Positions 13,001 through 24,276 of a DNA stretch of 64,000 bases are shown here, piece after piece. Source of the DNA: Helopsaltes ochotensis (lineage: Eukaryota; Chordata; Aves; Passeriformes; Locustellidae). The DNA is taken from the NCBI GenBank assembly GCA_013400155.1, contig VXBM01000273.1, forward strand, positions 1-64,000, written 5' to 3'. Numbering within the stretch: the stretch's first letter is position 1; each line of letters opens with the position of its first letter. The notes below the pieces were generated by a model, which worked only from the letters and a program-made list of their open reading frames with translations, was not told where the DNA came from and did not search any database. The translations under genes were made by a program, and so were the position numbers.

Positions 13001-15110
13001 AGATATTCCCATAGTTTATTTCTTTACTTGAAGTCATAATTCCTGCTTTGTGACATCATTGTTGAATACAGTGAAAATGGCTATTACTGAGGAAATAGAG
13101 GCATTAATTGCAGTCCTGCTGATTCTGGGAGTAGGGGGGAAGGAGATGTAACTTTCAGTAGGTGCACTTTTTCACTTGCTAGCATTTCTGCATGGCCTTG
13201 GTTTGACAACAATGTTTTCCAACGCATTGCATTCAGCTGAAAAAAGCTTTTATATATGTAGGTGGGAAGTGAGCAGAAAGATATGCATAAAGAAAGCTGG
13301 GTATTCACAACTGCTTCCTCACTGTTTATTAAAATAAATAAATATACAGACACATTTTGCTCATTTTTCATTGAGGCAAAATGAGACAGAAAGAGACTGA
13401 CAATGACAACACAGATCAGATATTGAGCATAATGATGAATTTTGCTGTAATTCTGGATGTCACTCAAGCATTGATGAAGGATTCTCTAAAACAGAGTCAA
13501 CGAACACTTTTATGGCAATTGAGTGTGGCAATAACAATGCTCAATTAGCATTTTGCTTTTACCTCTCTCCTTAATTTAGAGTTTTTGAACCTCAGAAAAG
13601 TTTCAGATTGATTGTAACGTTTTGTAATGTTGGTCCTTGCCATGAATTTTCCACTTAATGCCATGACAGTGAGTAGAACAAAGTGAAAACCTTTCCTTAC
13701 AAACCAACGTTTCTTCCTGTTTGGAAGCAGATATATCCACTCAACCTGTTCATATTACTCAAAACAGGGGGCTACAGCTGACAGCAAAAGGTTACTGTAT
13801 CCTGCAGATTTTGGCCTATTTTGAGGGTTTAATAAGGCAGATGTATATAGTTGGCTTCTACTAACAAAGTGGTCAATAGATTCTATTAACACTTCCCTTA
13901 ACACAGTGGGCAGTAAAGGACTTAAAAGAGAAGTTTCAGATCATCCTACACAGCCTGTCATTTCAGGTGTTAATGTGACTGAATCCCATTTGTAAATTGA
14001 TTACTTTCCCTCTGAAAGGCAGAGTACTACTCCTAGTAGAAATCAGAACCAAAATGTGAAGGTCATAGGCCTCCCGATTTCCACGTTGCTGATGTCATTT
14101 AGCAGAGACCACCCCTTTCCTAAGCTCTGCCTTTCCAGTATCCTCTTTCAGAGCAATAGCACCTTTGATTTCCCATTCCTTTTCTAAGGCCAGGGATGTG
14201 TCCCAGGTCACTGTACTTACAGGGTCCTGCAAGCAGGGTCTCCTGACCAGGCAGCTGCCCCTGAATGGGAACCATTGTACCCACACAGTGCTCTGTCTGT
14301 GGGTTAATAAATCCTTTTCAGAGGCTATCTACCTACTTTAGAGAGTATCTCATGTTATACTACCTTTCAGATCCAAATTATTTCCCTTAGAGAGAACTGC
14401 ATCATGATGTGTAAAAATATCAGCCTGGATCCAGGTAGACAAAAACTGTCTCCATTGTACTTCATTTTCCCAGATGGACATGCCCTCAGTCTCCTCTCAT
14501 GGGTTCTCTTTTTCTCCAAGGAAGTTATTAGTTATTCTTTATGCCTGCTTTGGTTGAAATTTCTTCCCTGTTGTTTTGAATACTTTCAGAGCACCATGAA
14601 TGAGTGCTCTGTACAGAGTGTCTGGGAGGAATAACTTTCTTGGTCATCCTGGAATTATGTCTGTTTGTTTCACAGCCACTTTAACTAATCTGCTCAAACC
14701 TGTCTCCATGACCAACTATTCAAAATTCAGATTACTGTTGTTAAACACTGATTATTTTATTTTTAAAGGCTGCTTATAAAGATCAGTCATCAATGAAGGC
14801 ACAATTTTGGCAAACTTAATAAAGTACATTTCAAAGAAAAAAGAAACAAGGGACGGCAAAAATATTCAGTAGATAATGTGTTTATAAAACGACCCTGAAA
14901 AAGCATTGTGAAATGTCCTGAGATGCAGGAACAGAATCATACTGCTCTTGCATGCAGTAATTGCTGATCCTCATTAGGAAAACTGAGGAGTAGGGAGCTT
15001 GAAAAGAGAATCAACATTTCTGGCACAGGTGATAGGAAACTCCTGCTCCATTGTTGCTTGCTGAAATCATTAGATATATTGGTGTTTTCCAGGGCAGTCT
15101 CTGGTACTTG
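10016..15110. other. Unique AT-rich noncoding DNA
   Basis: About 5 kb with no recognised transposon. The longest frame is 127 codons on the minus strand at 13084-13467. It has a good acceptor-like site inside (ttttttcag) but no further support. A GC-richer patch around 14.1-14.3 kb contains a minus-strand gtaagt donor-like site. Confidence 0.5.
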
Positions 15111-15114
15111 TCAG

Positions 15115-15375
15115 TCTCGCATCATTAATCAGTGACAAATTTTTCACAAATCCTTAATCCCATGTTAATTCTAATAATTTTGCAGGGACATGCCAAAAAT
15201 TACTCATTGTTCTGTTAATCATTACTAATAGGAACAGAAGATTGCCTTGAATTTCTTCATGAAAACCATACTAATTAGAAATGTCTGAATACATACAAGT
15301 CCTCAGAGATTAATTTATTCATCATAATCAGTTAATCACTTTTCCTTTACATAATTAGACAGCTCCTGGTGGAGA
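15115..15375. promoter_or_regulatory. Homeodomain-site-rich candidate enhancer
   Basis: At least ten TAAT/ATTA-type cores lie within about 250 bp, including attaatcag, ccttaatccc, ctaataatt, gttaatcattactaatag, actaattag, gattaatttattc, agttaatcac and ataattagac. Both K50-type (TAATCC) and Q50-type (TAATTA) half-sites are present. The density looks higher than in neighbouring AT-rich DNA. Function as a regulatory element is inference. Confidence 0.35.
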
Positions 15376-15949
15376 GGAAGACCCTAAAGTTTTCTTGGAA
15401 AAAAATAGACTATAAACTGACATTAGGAGAGTTATATTTTCCTTTGTGGGCATAGACATTAGTACAGGTGGGGTTCTTTGTCCACTCACCACAAATGAGA
15501 TCTCAAATCAGAAACACTTTTCAAAAATATATTTGTAAAGCTGCATCAGATGGAGTTTTCCACAGGCTTGCCCTTCAGCCGTCCACGGGGAGTAGGCTCA
15601 AAGACTGCTGAAGAAACTGGTAAAGTTTTAGTATTGACGGGTCCAAGCGGAAAACTGCTCACTTTGCATGTAGAGGGACATACAGAGACAGTCCAAATAT
15701 TTAACCCTCCTGCATATTTCACAAGCTGAGCTTTTCTTAAGCCCACAAGAGATTTTCATATGCCCTTCAAAATGATAGCCAAAGTATCACCATCATTTAC
15801 CTGAGTGGATCACTTTTGAAGTCCCCTGATAATCCGTTTTAAGAACACTCTCGGCTCACAAGTATGGATTTACTAAGAAGAAGAGCTAACAAGGAAGCTG
15901 TCCCATTAACATTCTCTTTCAGAGAATGAATTCTCTACCTTTTGATCTG
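15376..15949. other. Noncoding DNA with a candidate terminal exon
   Basis: Contains a minus-strand candidate last exon at 15546-15661, described in the findings. It has a pyrimidine-rich acceptor and an open frame ending in a TGA. Otherwise nothing is recognised. Confidence 0.3.
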
Positions 15950-16135
15950 GAAAAATCCCAGGAATTAAATTACCCAAAGGACCCCGTGTGCCGGGGTGGC
16001 AAGTGCTGTGGTTTTTAATGTCCTTTATTGCACATTGATTTATCTAATTATGCTGACCCATTACAAGCCACTGAGAGAGTATAAACACTAAATGCTCCAG
16101 AAATGAGTGCTTTGTGCTCTTTGCTTACTGCTAAC
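15950..16135. promoter_or_regulatory. Candidate conserved noncoding element
   Basis: Low-repeat, CpG-retaining sequence (accccgtgtgccgggg) followed by homeodomain-like sites (atttatctaattatgc, ttacaagcc). It resembles a conserved enhancer core. This is based on composition only. Confidence 0.25.
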
Positions 16136-18394
16136 TGTTCAGATAGACTGGAGAATAGAGAAACGTTCCTCCCCTCTCTCTTGTATATCTGTAGAGCAAA
16201 GCACACAGTCTTCTCCAGTATTAATATTTTAAAAGATAACTCCTAGAGTATGTCTCAGTTCTGTCAACCACTGGAATAAACTGCAAGATAGAGCCTTTGA
16301 AACATAATGGTGACAGATGTGTAGCATAGATACTCATATAAATCTGGATTTTATCCCAAAATGCTGTGCTATTTCTAGCAACTGATACCATCTACTGTCT
16401 TCTAAATAATGATAACCTCAAAAGGCTTGGTTTAGAGTAAAACATTTTGACTATTAGGCAAGCTTGAGACTAGCAAAGTCTGTGGCTAGATAAAAGCCAT
16501 TCTGTGCCATCTTATCTTTGTTTTAGTGTCTTGACAGAAGGTCCAGGGAGAGATGAGGAAGAGAATTGTCAGGTAGAATTTCACGCATTGCTTTTGGGAT
16601 TTTGCAGATGGCACTAGTTAATGATCAACCTTTTCTAAATGCTTCTAAGATGTGAGCTTATGGAACAAAAAAATTGTGGTGTATACATCCACATATCAGG
16701 TCAAAAAACTAAGTGTCTAAAATTATACGATCAGAAGATGACAAAATTTTAGTTACTGATGAAGAATGAAAACTATTGAAGTCTGAGGTTTGAGATACCA
16801 GCAAGTTTCTTGACTATGTGGGTGGTCTTCAAATTTCAGTGATTATGTCCATTAAACCAGACATTTAATAGTAAAACATGGACTAAGAGCTCATTACAAA
16901 AAAGGAGGAATTGCCTCCATGTATTTTTTTCCCAGTAATAAGACAGATTTTTTTTGTAATGTCTGTGTACAGATATAGCTTTTGTGGGCTTACACTGCCT
17001 TTATCAATGCTACAGAGCCAGTGAAAGTCAACTAGTCTCAGTTTTTCAGATGTCTGCCTGTGTTAACTGCCTGTTTATGGTATTTGAGTACTACAGAGCT
17101 CTCAAACTTATTGAGTAGAAAAAGTAAAGGAAGAATAAAGGATACTCCTAATCATTACAATATCCATGTTCAGAAAGTTTCAGTGGATATTACAAAACTA
17201 TCTTTACAAAATATTTATTTTGCAAAGAAATGGGAAGCAATTCAGATCAAATTGTTGTCATTTTTTATATCATAGCAAGTATGCAGTTATAGAAAATGGC
17301 TACAGCAGCTCTGATGTTCACTGTGTTTCACTTGGAGTGTAATGTCACATTACATCCCCTTTCCTCTTGAGCAGTAAATGCAGCTAAGAAAGTGAAGAAA
17401 CAAACACAGATACAAAGAAGTGGTATAAGGCAGCAGTTAAACCGATTGCCTTTAAAATCATTATAAAAATCTGGGTAAGTATGATAAAGTTATAAATGTA
17501 TAATGAAATAATTAAAAAAAATCTCATGTAAGCAGTGTGGCTGTCCTTGTAATTTGATATTTCCATTTGCGAATGTGAGAGTTTCTTATGGTTCAGATAA
17601 GCTTAGGTATGTTCCCAAGTAATTGTACAGTCATCTAAATTCAACAAAAGTCAGAGTATTTGGAAGTTTGTGATACTGAACATGATTAAAAAATGAAGGC
17701 ATTGTGTGACTGTCACTAATAAAGGTATTTTAACCTGCCAGATTTTGGTTTTTTTGAATCTTTTTAATGATGTAAGTCAGTTCATGCAGTGTTTGATCCC
17801 ATTTTTACTCCCTTTCTGGATACGAAGCTGCAGTGCAAATGTACAGGGTTATCATATAGGCAAAAATAAACAGTGTCCTGGACAATCTAAAGGGCTCTTA
17901 TACCTGACCTTATTGCACTTCTCAGTGACTTGTTTTATATTAAAATATTTCACCAATTTCACTCTTTTATGTTGCCAACAAGAATGTTAAAACAAAAAAA
18001 CCAATTATTTCCTATGCTTGATTGAAGAAGAGAATCTAAGTAAAACTGACATAACGATTAATTTATTAACCTACTTTTTATTGTCTATATCTTGCTAATA
18101 CTTGCAATTTTTGTAAGAAAAGGTTTTGCAGTTATTTGTTAAACTCTTCTCCTAACACAACTAAAATTCTTGATAAGGAGATCATTAAAGTCAGGGCGAA
18201 AAAGAAAAACAAAACCTAAAATTGGCTTTTGAACGGAAAATATTTTCCAGCGTACTTTGTATCGAGTCTGAAGTTTTCCTCTTTATAACCATCCATAAAG
18301 CCCACTGAGCACGTAAAATTCTGTAAGTAACAGCACACTGCTCTGCACCTATATTAGCAGAGCTCTCAGAGAAATGAGCCTTTAGAACCACCGG
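16136..18394. other. Unique noncoding DNA
   Basis: No transposon recognised. A minus-strand segment at 18256-18320 is protein-like and bounded by splice-like sites; see the findings. Confidence 0.45.
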
Positions 18395-18680
18395 TGACTG
18401 GCACTTACCAAATCGCTCTCATGACCCCCAGTGTGAGCAGGGAGAGATCTGACCTTTCTTTCTCGTCAACAATTGTGTTGTTACCCAACCAATGTGCAAA
18501 TGGATAAGAAAATTCTCATTCATTTGAAGCACATTTTCTTTGCATCATTTCAGGAAATGCTTGAACTTTTCACCCTTGTTTGAAGTGGGATCTACTCTGT
18601 CTCTGCCACTGCTTTGAGAATCTGCTCATTTTTCTGCGCTCTGTTATCATAAGCAACATTGTTCTGATTACACACTAGAT
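18395..18680. promoter_or_regulatory. Candidate conserved noncoding element
   Basis: Repeat-free sequence with retained CpGs, a SOX-like aacaattgtgttgtt core near 18470 and a POU-like atgtgcaaatgg. Regulatory function is inference only. Confidence 0.22.
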
Positions 18681-20861
18681 TTTTTCCAATCTCTTTTTAA
18701 AACAAACTTGCATAAACTGGGGGAAGACTCATTGTAGCATAAAGCCATCAGAAATACTGTATTTTATTTGTCTTTAATACAAGAACTACCCCAGAATAAG
18801 TGATAAAAGAAAAAAAATCTTGTGCTGCGGAAATCATCAGTAGGTAGCTATTGGGGAGATCTAGACAAATCTCCAAATAACTGAAAATACACATCCATAG
18901 AGATGCATTGGGAGGGACTGACTTAAAACCAGGGGTTTCTGAAAAAAAAAAAAAGGAGATACTCTTCTGATGTTTTCATAATCATACTTCATTATGATGA
19001 TGTTTTCTTTGAGCGAAGAATGGAAGTTATAATTGCATTGAAACACAGAATATCTGGTAAACCATACGCTGCTTCCATGGGACAGCTATGTTCCAGCTTT
19101 GGCTTTCCTTGATTTAGAACAAGTACCAAAGTCTTACAGGAAAAATCACTTTTGTTCTCTCCTACAGCACTTGTTTTACTCACAACAAATATTTGTACTC
19201 TCAGACAAACACCACAGCCCATTAGAAAATCAGGAGGGTAGCCAGCTCTGAACCTTGGATTCCATCTCATCCTTTAATTATGCATAATTTTCTTAAGCAC
19301 TCTCTCTGAGAGTTTTCTGGTAATTTCAGTGTACTTTTTGAATATTTTACATAGGTTTTGTATCTCTGTATAACCCTTAAAATTTTGAGTTAATCAAATT
19401 TTCTATTCTTTAGCCAGCTTGTCATGTGCATAACTTCTGGCTCCATGCTTGCTTCTGCCCATGAATGCTATCTGCACTGGCAGACATGCTAAAAAGCATA
19501 TGAAGAAAACCCAAATTATTAACAGAGAAATTATTGCTTGAAGGGCAGGATATGATATAATGTGGACAGGCTACTGCCTGTTAACCTTGGAATTTCTCCC
19601 TTTTCTGTTTTCAATCCCATTAGGAAAACAATTTCCTACCTCTGCTACCTGTTTTTCCTTCTATGTATTGTCTGTATATTTCTCAGGATAAGGACTGCCT
19701 CTTATTATTTATATGAATACTGACTAGCATAATTAGGCCCATTCCTGGATAATACAAATAATATTCACTAGAAACTAGCATGTCGGTGGTCCCAATTATT
19801 ATGCCTGCTTTCACCTAGTTCCCATTATAATATATTAAAATACATTAATTCAGAAAGTTCTACTACTTTATTATGTAGTTCAATGTCTTTTTCAAGAGTA
19901 TGACTTCTGAAATAGCTGAAAGGTATACATATAAAAATAGCATATTTTTGCTATATAATACTGTTACAACTTTTATTATATTTGTCTTTATGAATTTTTG
20001 AAATATTTGATGCATCTGAATGGGTAAATATTTTTACACTTACATACTTACCCAGCCAGATAACCTGATGTCTGAATTTAGTGATAACATCCATCATCAC
20101 AAGTTAAAAGAAATGAGACTACCACAAAGCAGAAAATGTGTTGTTTGTCTCCTTGCAGAAACAGGAGAATATGCAGTACACTTAAATTTTAAAGAAAAAG
20201 AAGGGATTTATATTTCAGGAACAGGAAACTGTGTGGTGAAGTAAACCAGACTTGACTCATGGTTTTATTCCCTATTCTATGCATTATTATGTAGCAAACC
20301 CACTAGCATATAGTGGTCTGATATAATCTGTAGAACTAAAAATTATCCTCACTCTTTTCACCTTTATTTTGTCTTTTTTTTTAAAAGTAGCTTTTTAAGC
20401 AGGATACCTAACATTTGCAATGATTGCTTTGGACTAGGAAATTTCTGGACAACACTATAAGTTCAGATAACACACAAGTTTTGCAACACAAAACTGAAAC
20501 TGAAGTGGCAATATTAAAACCAGTCATGTACATGCTTTATAAACATCCCACTTTGATAATCCAATAAAATATTAGTGATCTTAAATGTCTCAAGCTGAAA
20601 ATGCCAATGAAGTTCAGAAACTAGGAATTCATATATGATGATTTGTTGAGTAATAATTCTCAGTGGACCAATCCATCTGCAACCCCAAATTCACTTCAGA
20701 TTTCTTGTGACTGGAGTCTAAGTGTCCCTCCCTGGGAAAGCTCAACATTAAATATCTTAAGATAATTGGCTGTTTTTGAGAAAAATACTCTTAAAGTATT
20801 CTTATAAGGTTTCTGACACTTTTTTGCAATACTAGACATTGTATTGCTTGAATTAAATTTG
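18681..20861. other. Unique noncoding DNA
   Basis: AT-rich, with a poly-A run at about 18941-18953. A plus-strand candidate exon at 20159-20240 is discussed in the findings. No recognised transposon. Confidence 0.45.
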
Positions 20862-20899
20862 ACATATATACATATAAAAGTATATAAATATATATAAAG
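20862..20899. repeat. (TA)-rich low-complexity tract
   Basis: Imperfect alternating T/A sequence, with tatataca- and tataaata-type units. Confidence 0.75.
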
Positions 20900-22884
20900 C
20901 TCCTGTTGGCTTTAATGAAAAATGACAAGAAAGTCTTACAATGTGAATTAGAACAGTTAATTTAAAATGCTGTCTAAGTTCTGCTGTTATGTGAGCAGTT
21001 GGTGATGGAAAAAAAAAAGAGATTTTCAGCATTTTGTGGAAGACAATGGTTGGGTTTGAAAATTTTTCTAGGTCCCCTTGAGCTCAGTCTGGTATCAGCG
21101 GAAGTTAACGTGAGTCTTAAATGTCTGCAACTAATAGTTTTCCTGTACCCTCATTTGGAAACAAGCCTTCCAGTCCCAAGCCTGTCCCTGGTGAATGTCA
21201 GTGTTAATTGCCAGAGGCAGAAAGGAGGCTCTTGGCATTAAAAAACACATGGTGCAAAGGTTCTACAAAATGTAAGTGCTGAATGAAATACCAGCGAAGA
21301 AATTGCAAGGCATGAGATAATTGATATTTTGGTATATAAAATGATGTACTCAGAAATGGAAATCCAGACTACTAGAAATCAGTCTTCCTAGAACTTACTT
21401 ATTTTTCTTCTATCTTTCTGGTCCAAATAATTTCGCAGTCTTTCTAAAGACTGACCAATTTAAACAATGACGGCTAACCTCAAAGATATTTTAGGGGGTG
21501 TTTTTAAGAGCTAAAATGAGGCAATATCAGGTATGCAGAACCTTTGTTCAGCAGCTCCACTCTGTCAGATGCTCTCAGCTACATCCTAAGGCATCCTGGC
21601 TTTCTGTTTTTTCTCATCTGATGGATGTTACTTCCAACAACTACTGCATGTTACTGATATGCCTGTCTGGAAGGGTTTGATTTTATTCTAGTTCAGGGTC
21701 AGGTACCAGTTTTCTCAGTATCCAAATGATTTTCTGGATTTAGGCTTGTTTTTGCTTGGTTTTTTTTTAACTTGGTTGTTTAATGTAGTTCACATGTCAA
21801 ACCAGTGGTGCTAGAACCAGAAATAACTTGGGATTTCTAGATAACAGCAGTCTGTTTGGATTTCTGTGAATCCAGAGATACATGCAGGTAATCAGTAACA
21901 AAGATTCATTTTCATTTTTATTTCTTCAGCCCTGTTCTTAGTCTTCATTGCAGAACAACAGATTTATGTAGTGTGTTTTCTTCTTTTCCTCTCGGGAATA
22001 ATAATTATACATTGTCACTTTCCCTTCTTTCATGTTATTCCAGGTCTAGCATTTATAGTTTGATGTTGCATCTTATATTGGTCTTAGTCTGTAAAAGCCT
22101 AGGGATCCTATTTCAAATTTAGATTTAAGTTAATATTCTCAAACAGAGCTAAAAATAGTAGCTGTCATGTATATTCTTTCCCAGCAGGATCCAAATGTCC
22201 TCCACTGCCTCTAAACCACAGTTAGAAGGAGAATAATCACACGCTTTATTTCTCACTGAAGGAAAAGGCACAGTACTTTGCTCTTTCCTCCATTCCCTAA
22301 TTGGCATTGGTGTTTATTTGCAGGAATTTTGTACTAGATTGTGTGACTGATATGATAATAGCATAATTCTGCAGATCTGAAAGTTTGTAGTTCTATTTAG
22401 GATTTCAAAGTGCTTAACCCAAGGTAGTTATGACTTGCTGCCTCTGTCAAATTCTAACAGAAATTAAGCTCCCAGGACAGATTTCTCTTTAGGTATAATT
22501 ATCTTTCATTTCCATAAGAGTAAAATGAACTTAAGGTCATGATAGTAGGGTTCTTATGGACCATTCGGGCTCAGTGACAAATCTTTTATGAGTAGTTACA
22601 ACAAGTGCATTTTAACATTTTGTCACAGCAATGATCTTGTCTCATAGCAGAAAATAGGGTTAGCTGTCTTTGCCTTTATTATGCAAGGAGAATGAAAAGA
22701 TGTAGTTGAAAAAGGGCAGGGTTGTTTTTTGAAAAAAAACCCAACAACTTTTCATTGAATATCTAGAAGTCACAGTATCTGGTGATTTATTAATTCCAAG
22801 AGTTTATTTCCTTCTGAAGGGGTAGAAGTTAACACTGACAACCTGACAACCCTGATATCGTACAGAAACTGCAACAAAATGTCC
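20900..22884. other. Unique noncoding DNA
   Basis: No gene or known repeat recognised. Confidence 0.5.
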
Positions 22885-22932
22885 CTTTTTTTGTTCTGTT
22901 TTGTTTTGTTTTGTTTGTTGTTGTTGTTGTTG
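22885..22932. repeat. (TTTTG)n / (TTG)n compound microsatellite
   Basis: TTTTG units pass into five TTG units. The flanking plus-strand frame starting near 22879 translates this as a false L/F-rich segment. Confidence 0.9.
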
Positions 22933-24198
22933 AAAGTCAAAGTGGAAGCAGCATATTTATCTGAAACGTTTTACTTGGCAATAAACAAAGGAATACTTGA
23001 TAGCTTTTGGGACCTTTTGATGATTCATTTATATCCATCCTCTAGTGACCTCTGTAAGAATTTAATGGATTATTTGAATGGCTTGAGGATTATTTTACAT
23101 GGTACATTTTCATTTCCTAATATTTATTCTGAGGGAAAAAACGCCTAAACCATAGGGTTTGTGATCTTTCTTCAGAGAGTTGGGAGTGTAAAATGATGAT
23201 ACTCTAACTTTATTAGCACTCCCTGAAAGGTGGTAATAGGTCAAAGGTTTATTCCAATGACATGTTTGAGTTGGCTTGGAAGCATTGGAATTCAAACTCA
23301 TGACTTCAAAGTGGTTTAAACAGCTCCAGCACTAGGAATTTGAAAAGATCTCTGACTTTCCAGAACAACTCTCTGCATTTCCTTATGACTACAGAAAGGA
23401 GAGATATTTTAATCTGTGAACCTATAATGACTGGAAAGATGTCAGGACTGATAGCCCTGCAAAGTGAAATGCCACGTTTGTCCATCAAACAGGCCCAGCA
23501 ATGGCAGCCTGTGTGGGGTGTGAGCGCCAGCAAAGGGACAGTCACCCTGCCTCTGCCCAGGAGCTGAGGAAAGCTGGAAGAGCAGGAAGCAGTACAGGGA
23601 ATGGCAATAGAAATTTTAAGGCTCTTTGTTAAGTTTTTCCTCAACCTACTCAGCACATTTTATTTCTTAAAATCACACTCAAAAATTCATGTCTCAAATA
23701 ATAGATTCTTTTGCTTTATATATTCACATACTCACTTGGCAGTAGTAGAATTCATTGTATAGCTCCCCACTTAAATAATGGAGTACCTGCAGACATTAGG
23801 GATGACTTTTCCACTGCAGCTATTTAGTCAGTAAATCTGATACATCAAAGTCCACAAAATTCAGCTGAAAGGCTCCCATTGACTTCACCAAGATTTGCAT
23901 TATGCCCTTGAGCAGTTACATGTGCCTACACACACACTCACATGTTGATGAAGGTATTGTTTATGGGCTGTGAGGATAACTTCTGTATAAATTAAAGACA
24001 CTTTGTGCCCTCTAACTCTACTCCTGGACAGGTGAAATGATCAAGGTTCGGTGGCATTTTTGAAGTTCAGAAAAATACTGCAGCATATTCAAATATCTTT
24101 CTTCAGGGAACAGCCAAGCATTCAATCAGGCCAGGAAATTCAGGGGTTTAGAACAGCCTAATGCCTATATCTGGCAGTAATCAAAGAGTATTGAAAAA
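22933..24198. other. Noncoding DNA with a GC-richer patch
   Basis: Mostly AT-rich. Around 23450-23585 the sequence is GC-rich, so long frames open on both strands (116 codons minus, 75 codons plus). Neither shows a recognised domain. Confidence 0.4.
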
Positions 24199-24276
24199 GG
24201 AGGGGAGGGTAATAGGGGTTGGGGGGAGAGAGGGAGAGTGAGACAGGAGCAGAGGAAAGAGGAGAGGGGGAAATAG
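24199..24276 (+). repeat. Purine-rich tract with G-quadruplex motif
   Basis: Nearly pure A/G on the plus strand. Positions 24202-24226 contain four G-runs (GGGG, GGG, GGGG, GGGGGG) separated by loops of 1, 5 and 2 bases, which satisfies the usual G3+N1-7 quadruplex pattern. A GA-rich tract follows to 24276. Confidence 0.8.

Noticed and set aside
13084..13467. 127-codon minus-strand frame
   Set aside because: The N-terminal half is F/I/L/S-rich noise. Only the last 50 codons follow a good acceptor, and no donor or family match supports it.
22879..23148. Plus-strand frame with an apparent signal peptide
   Set aside because: The F/L-rich start is produced by the TTTTG/TTG microsatellite.
23306..23656. 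116-codon minus-strand frame with several Cys
   Set aside because: A GC-rich patch opens frames on both strands. Internal acceptor-like sites exist, but no consistent exon or domain can be assigned.
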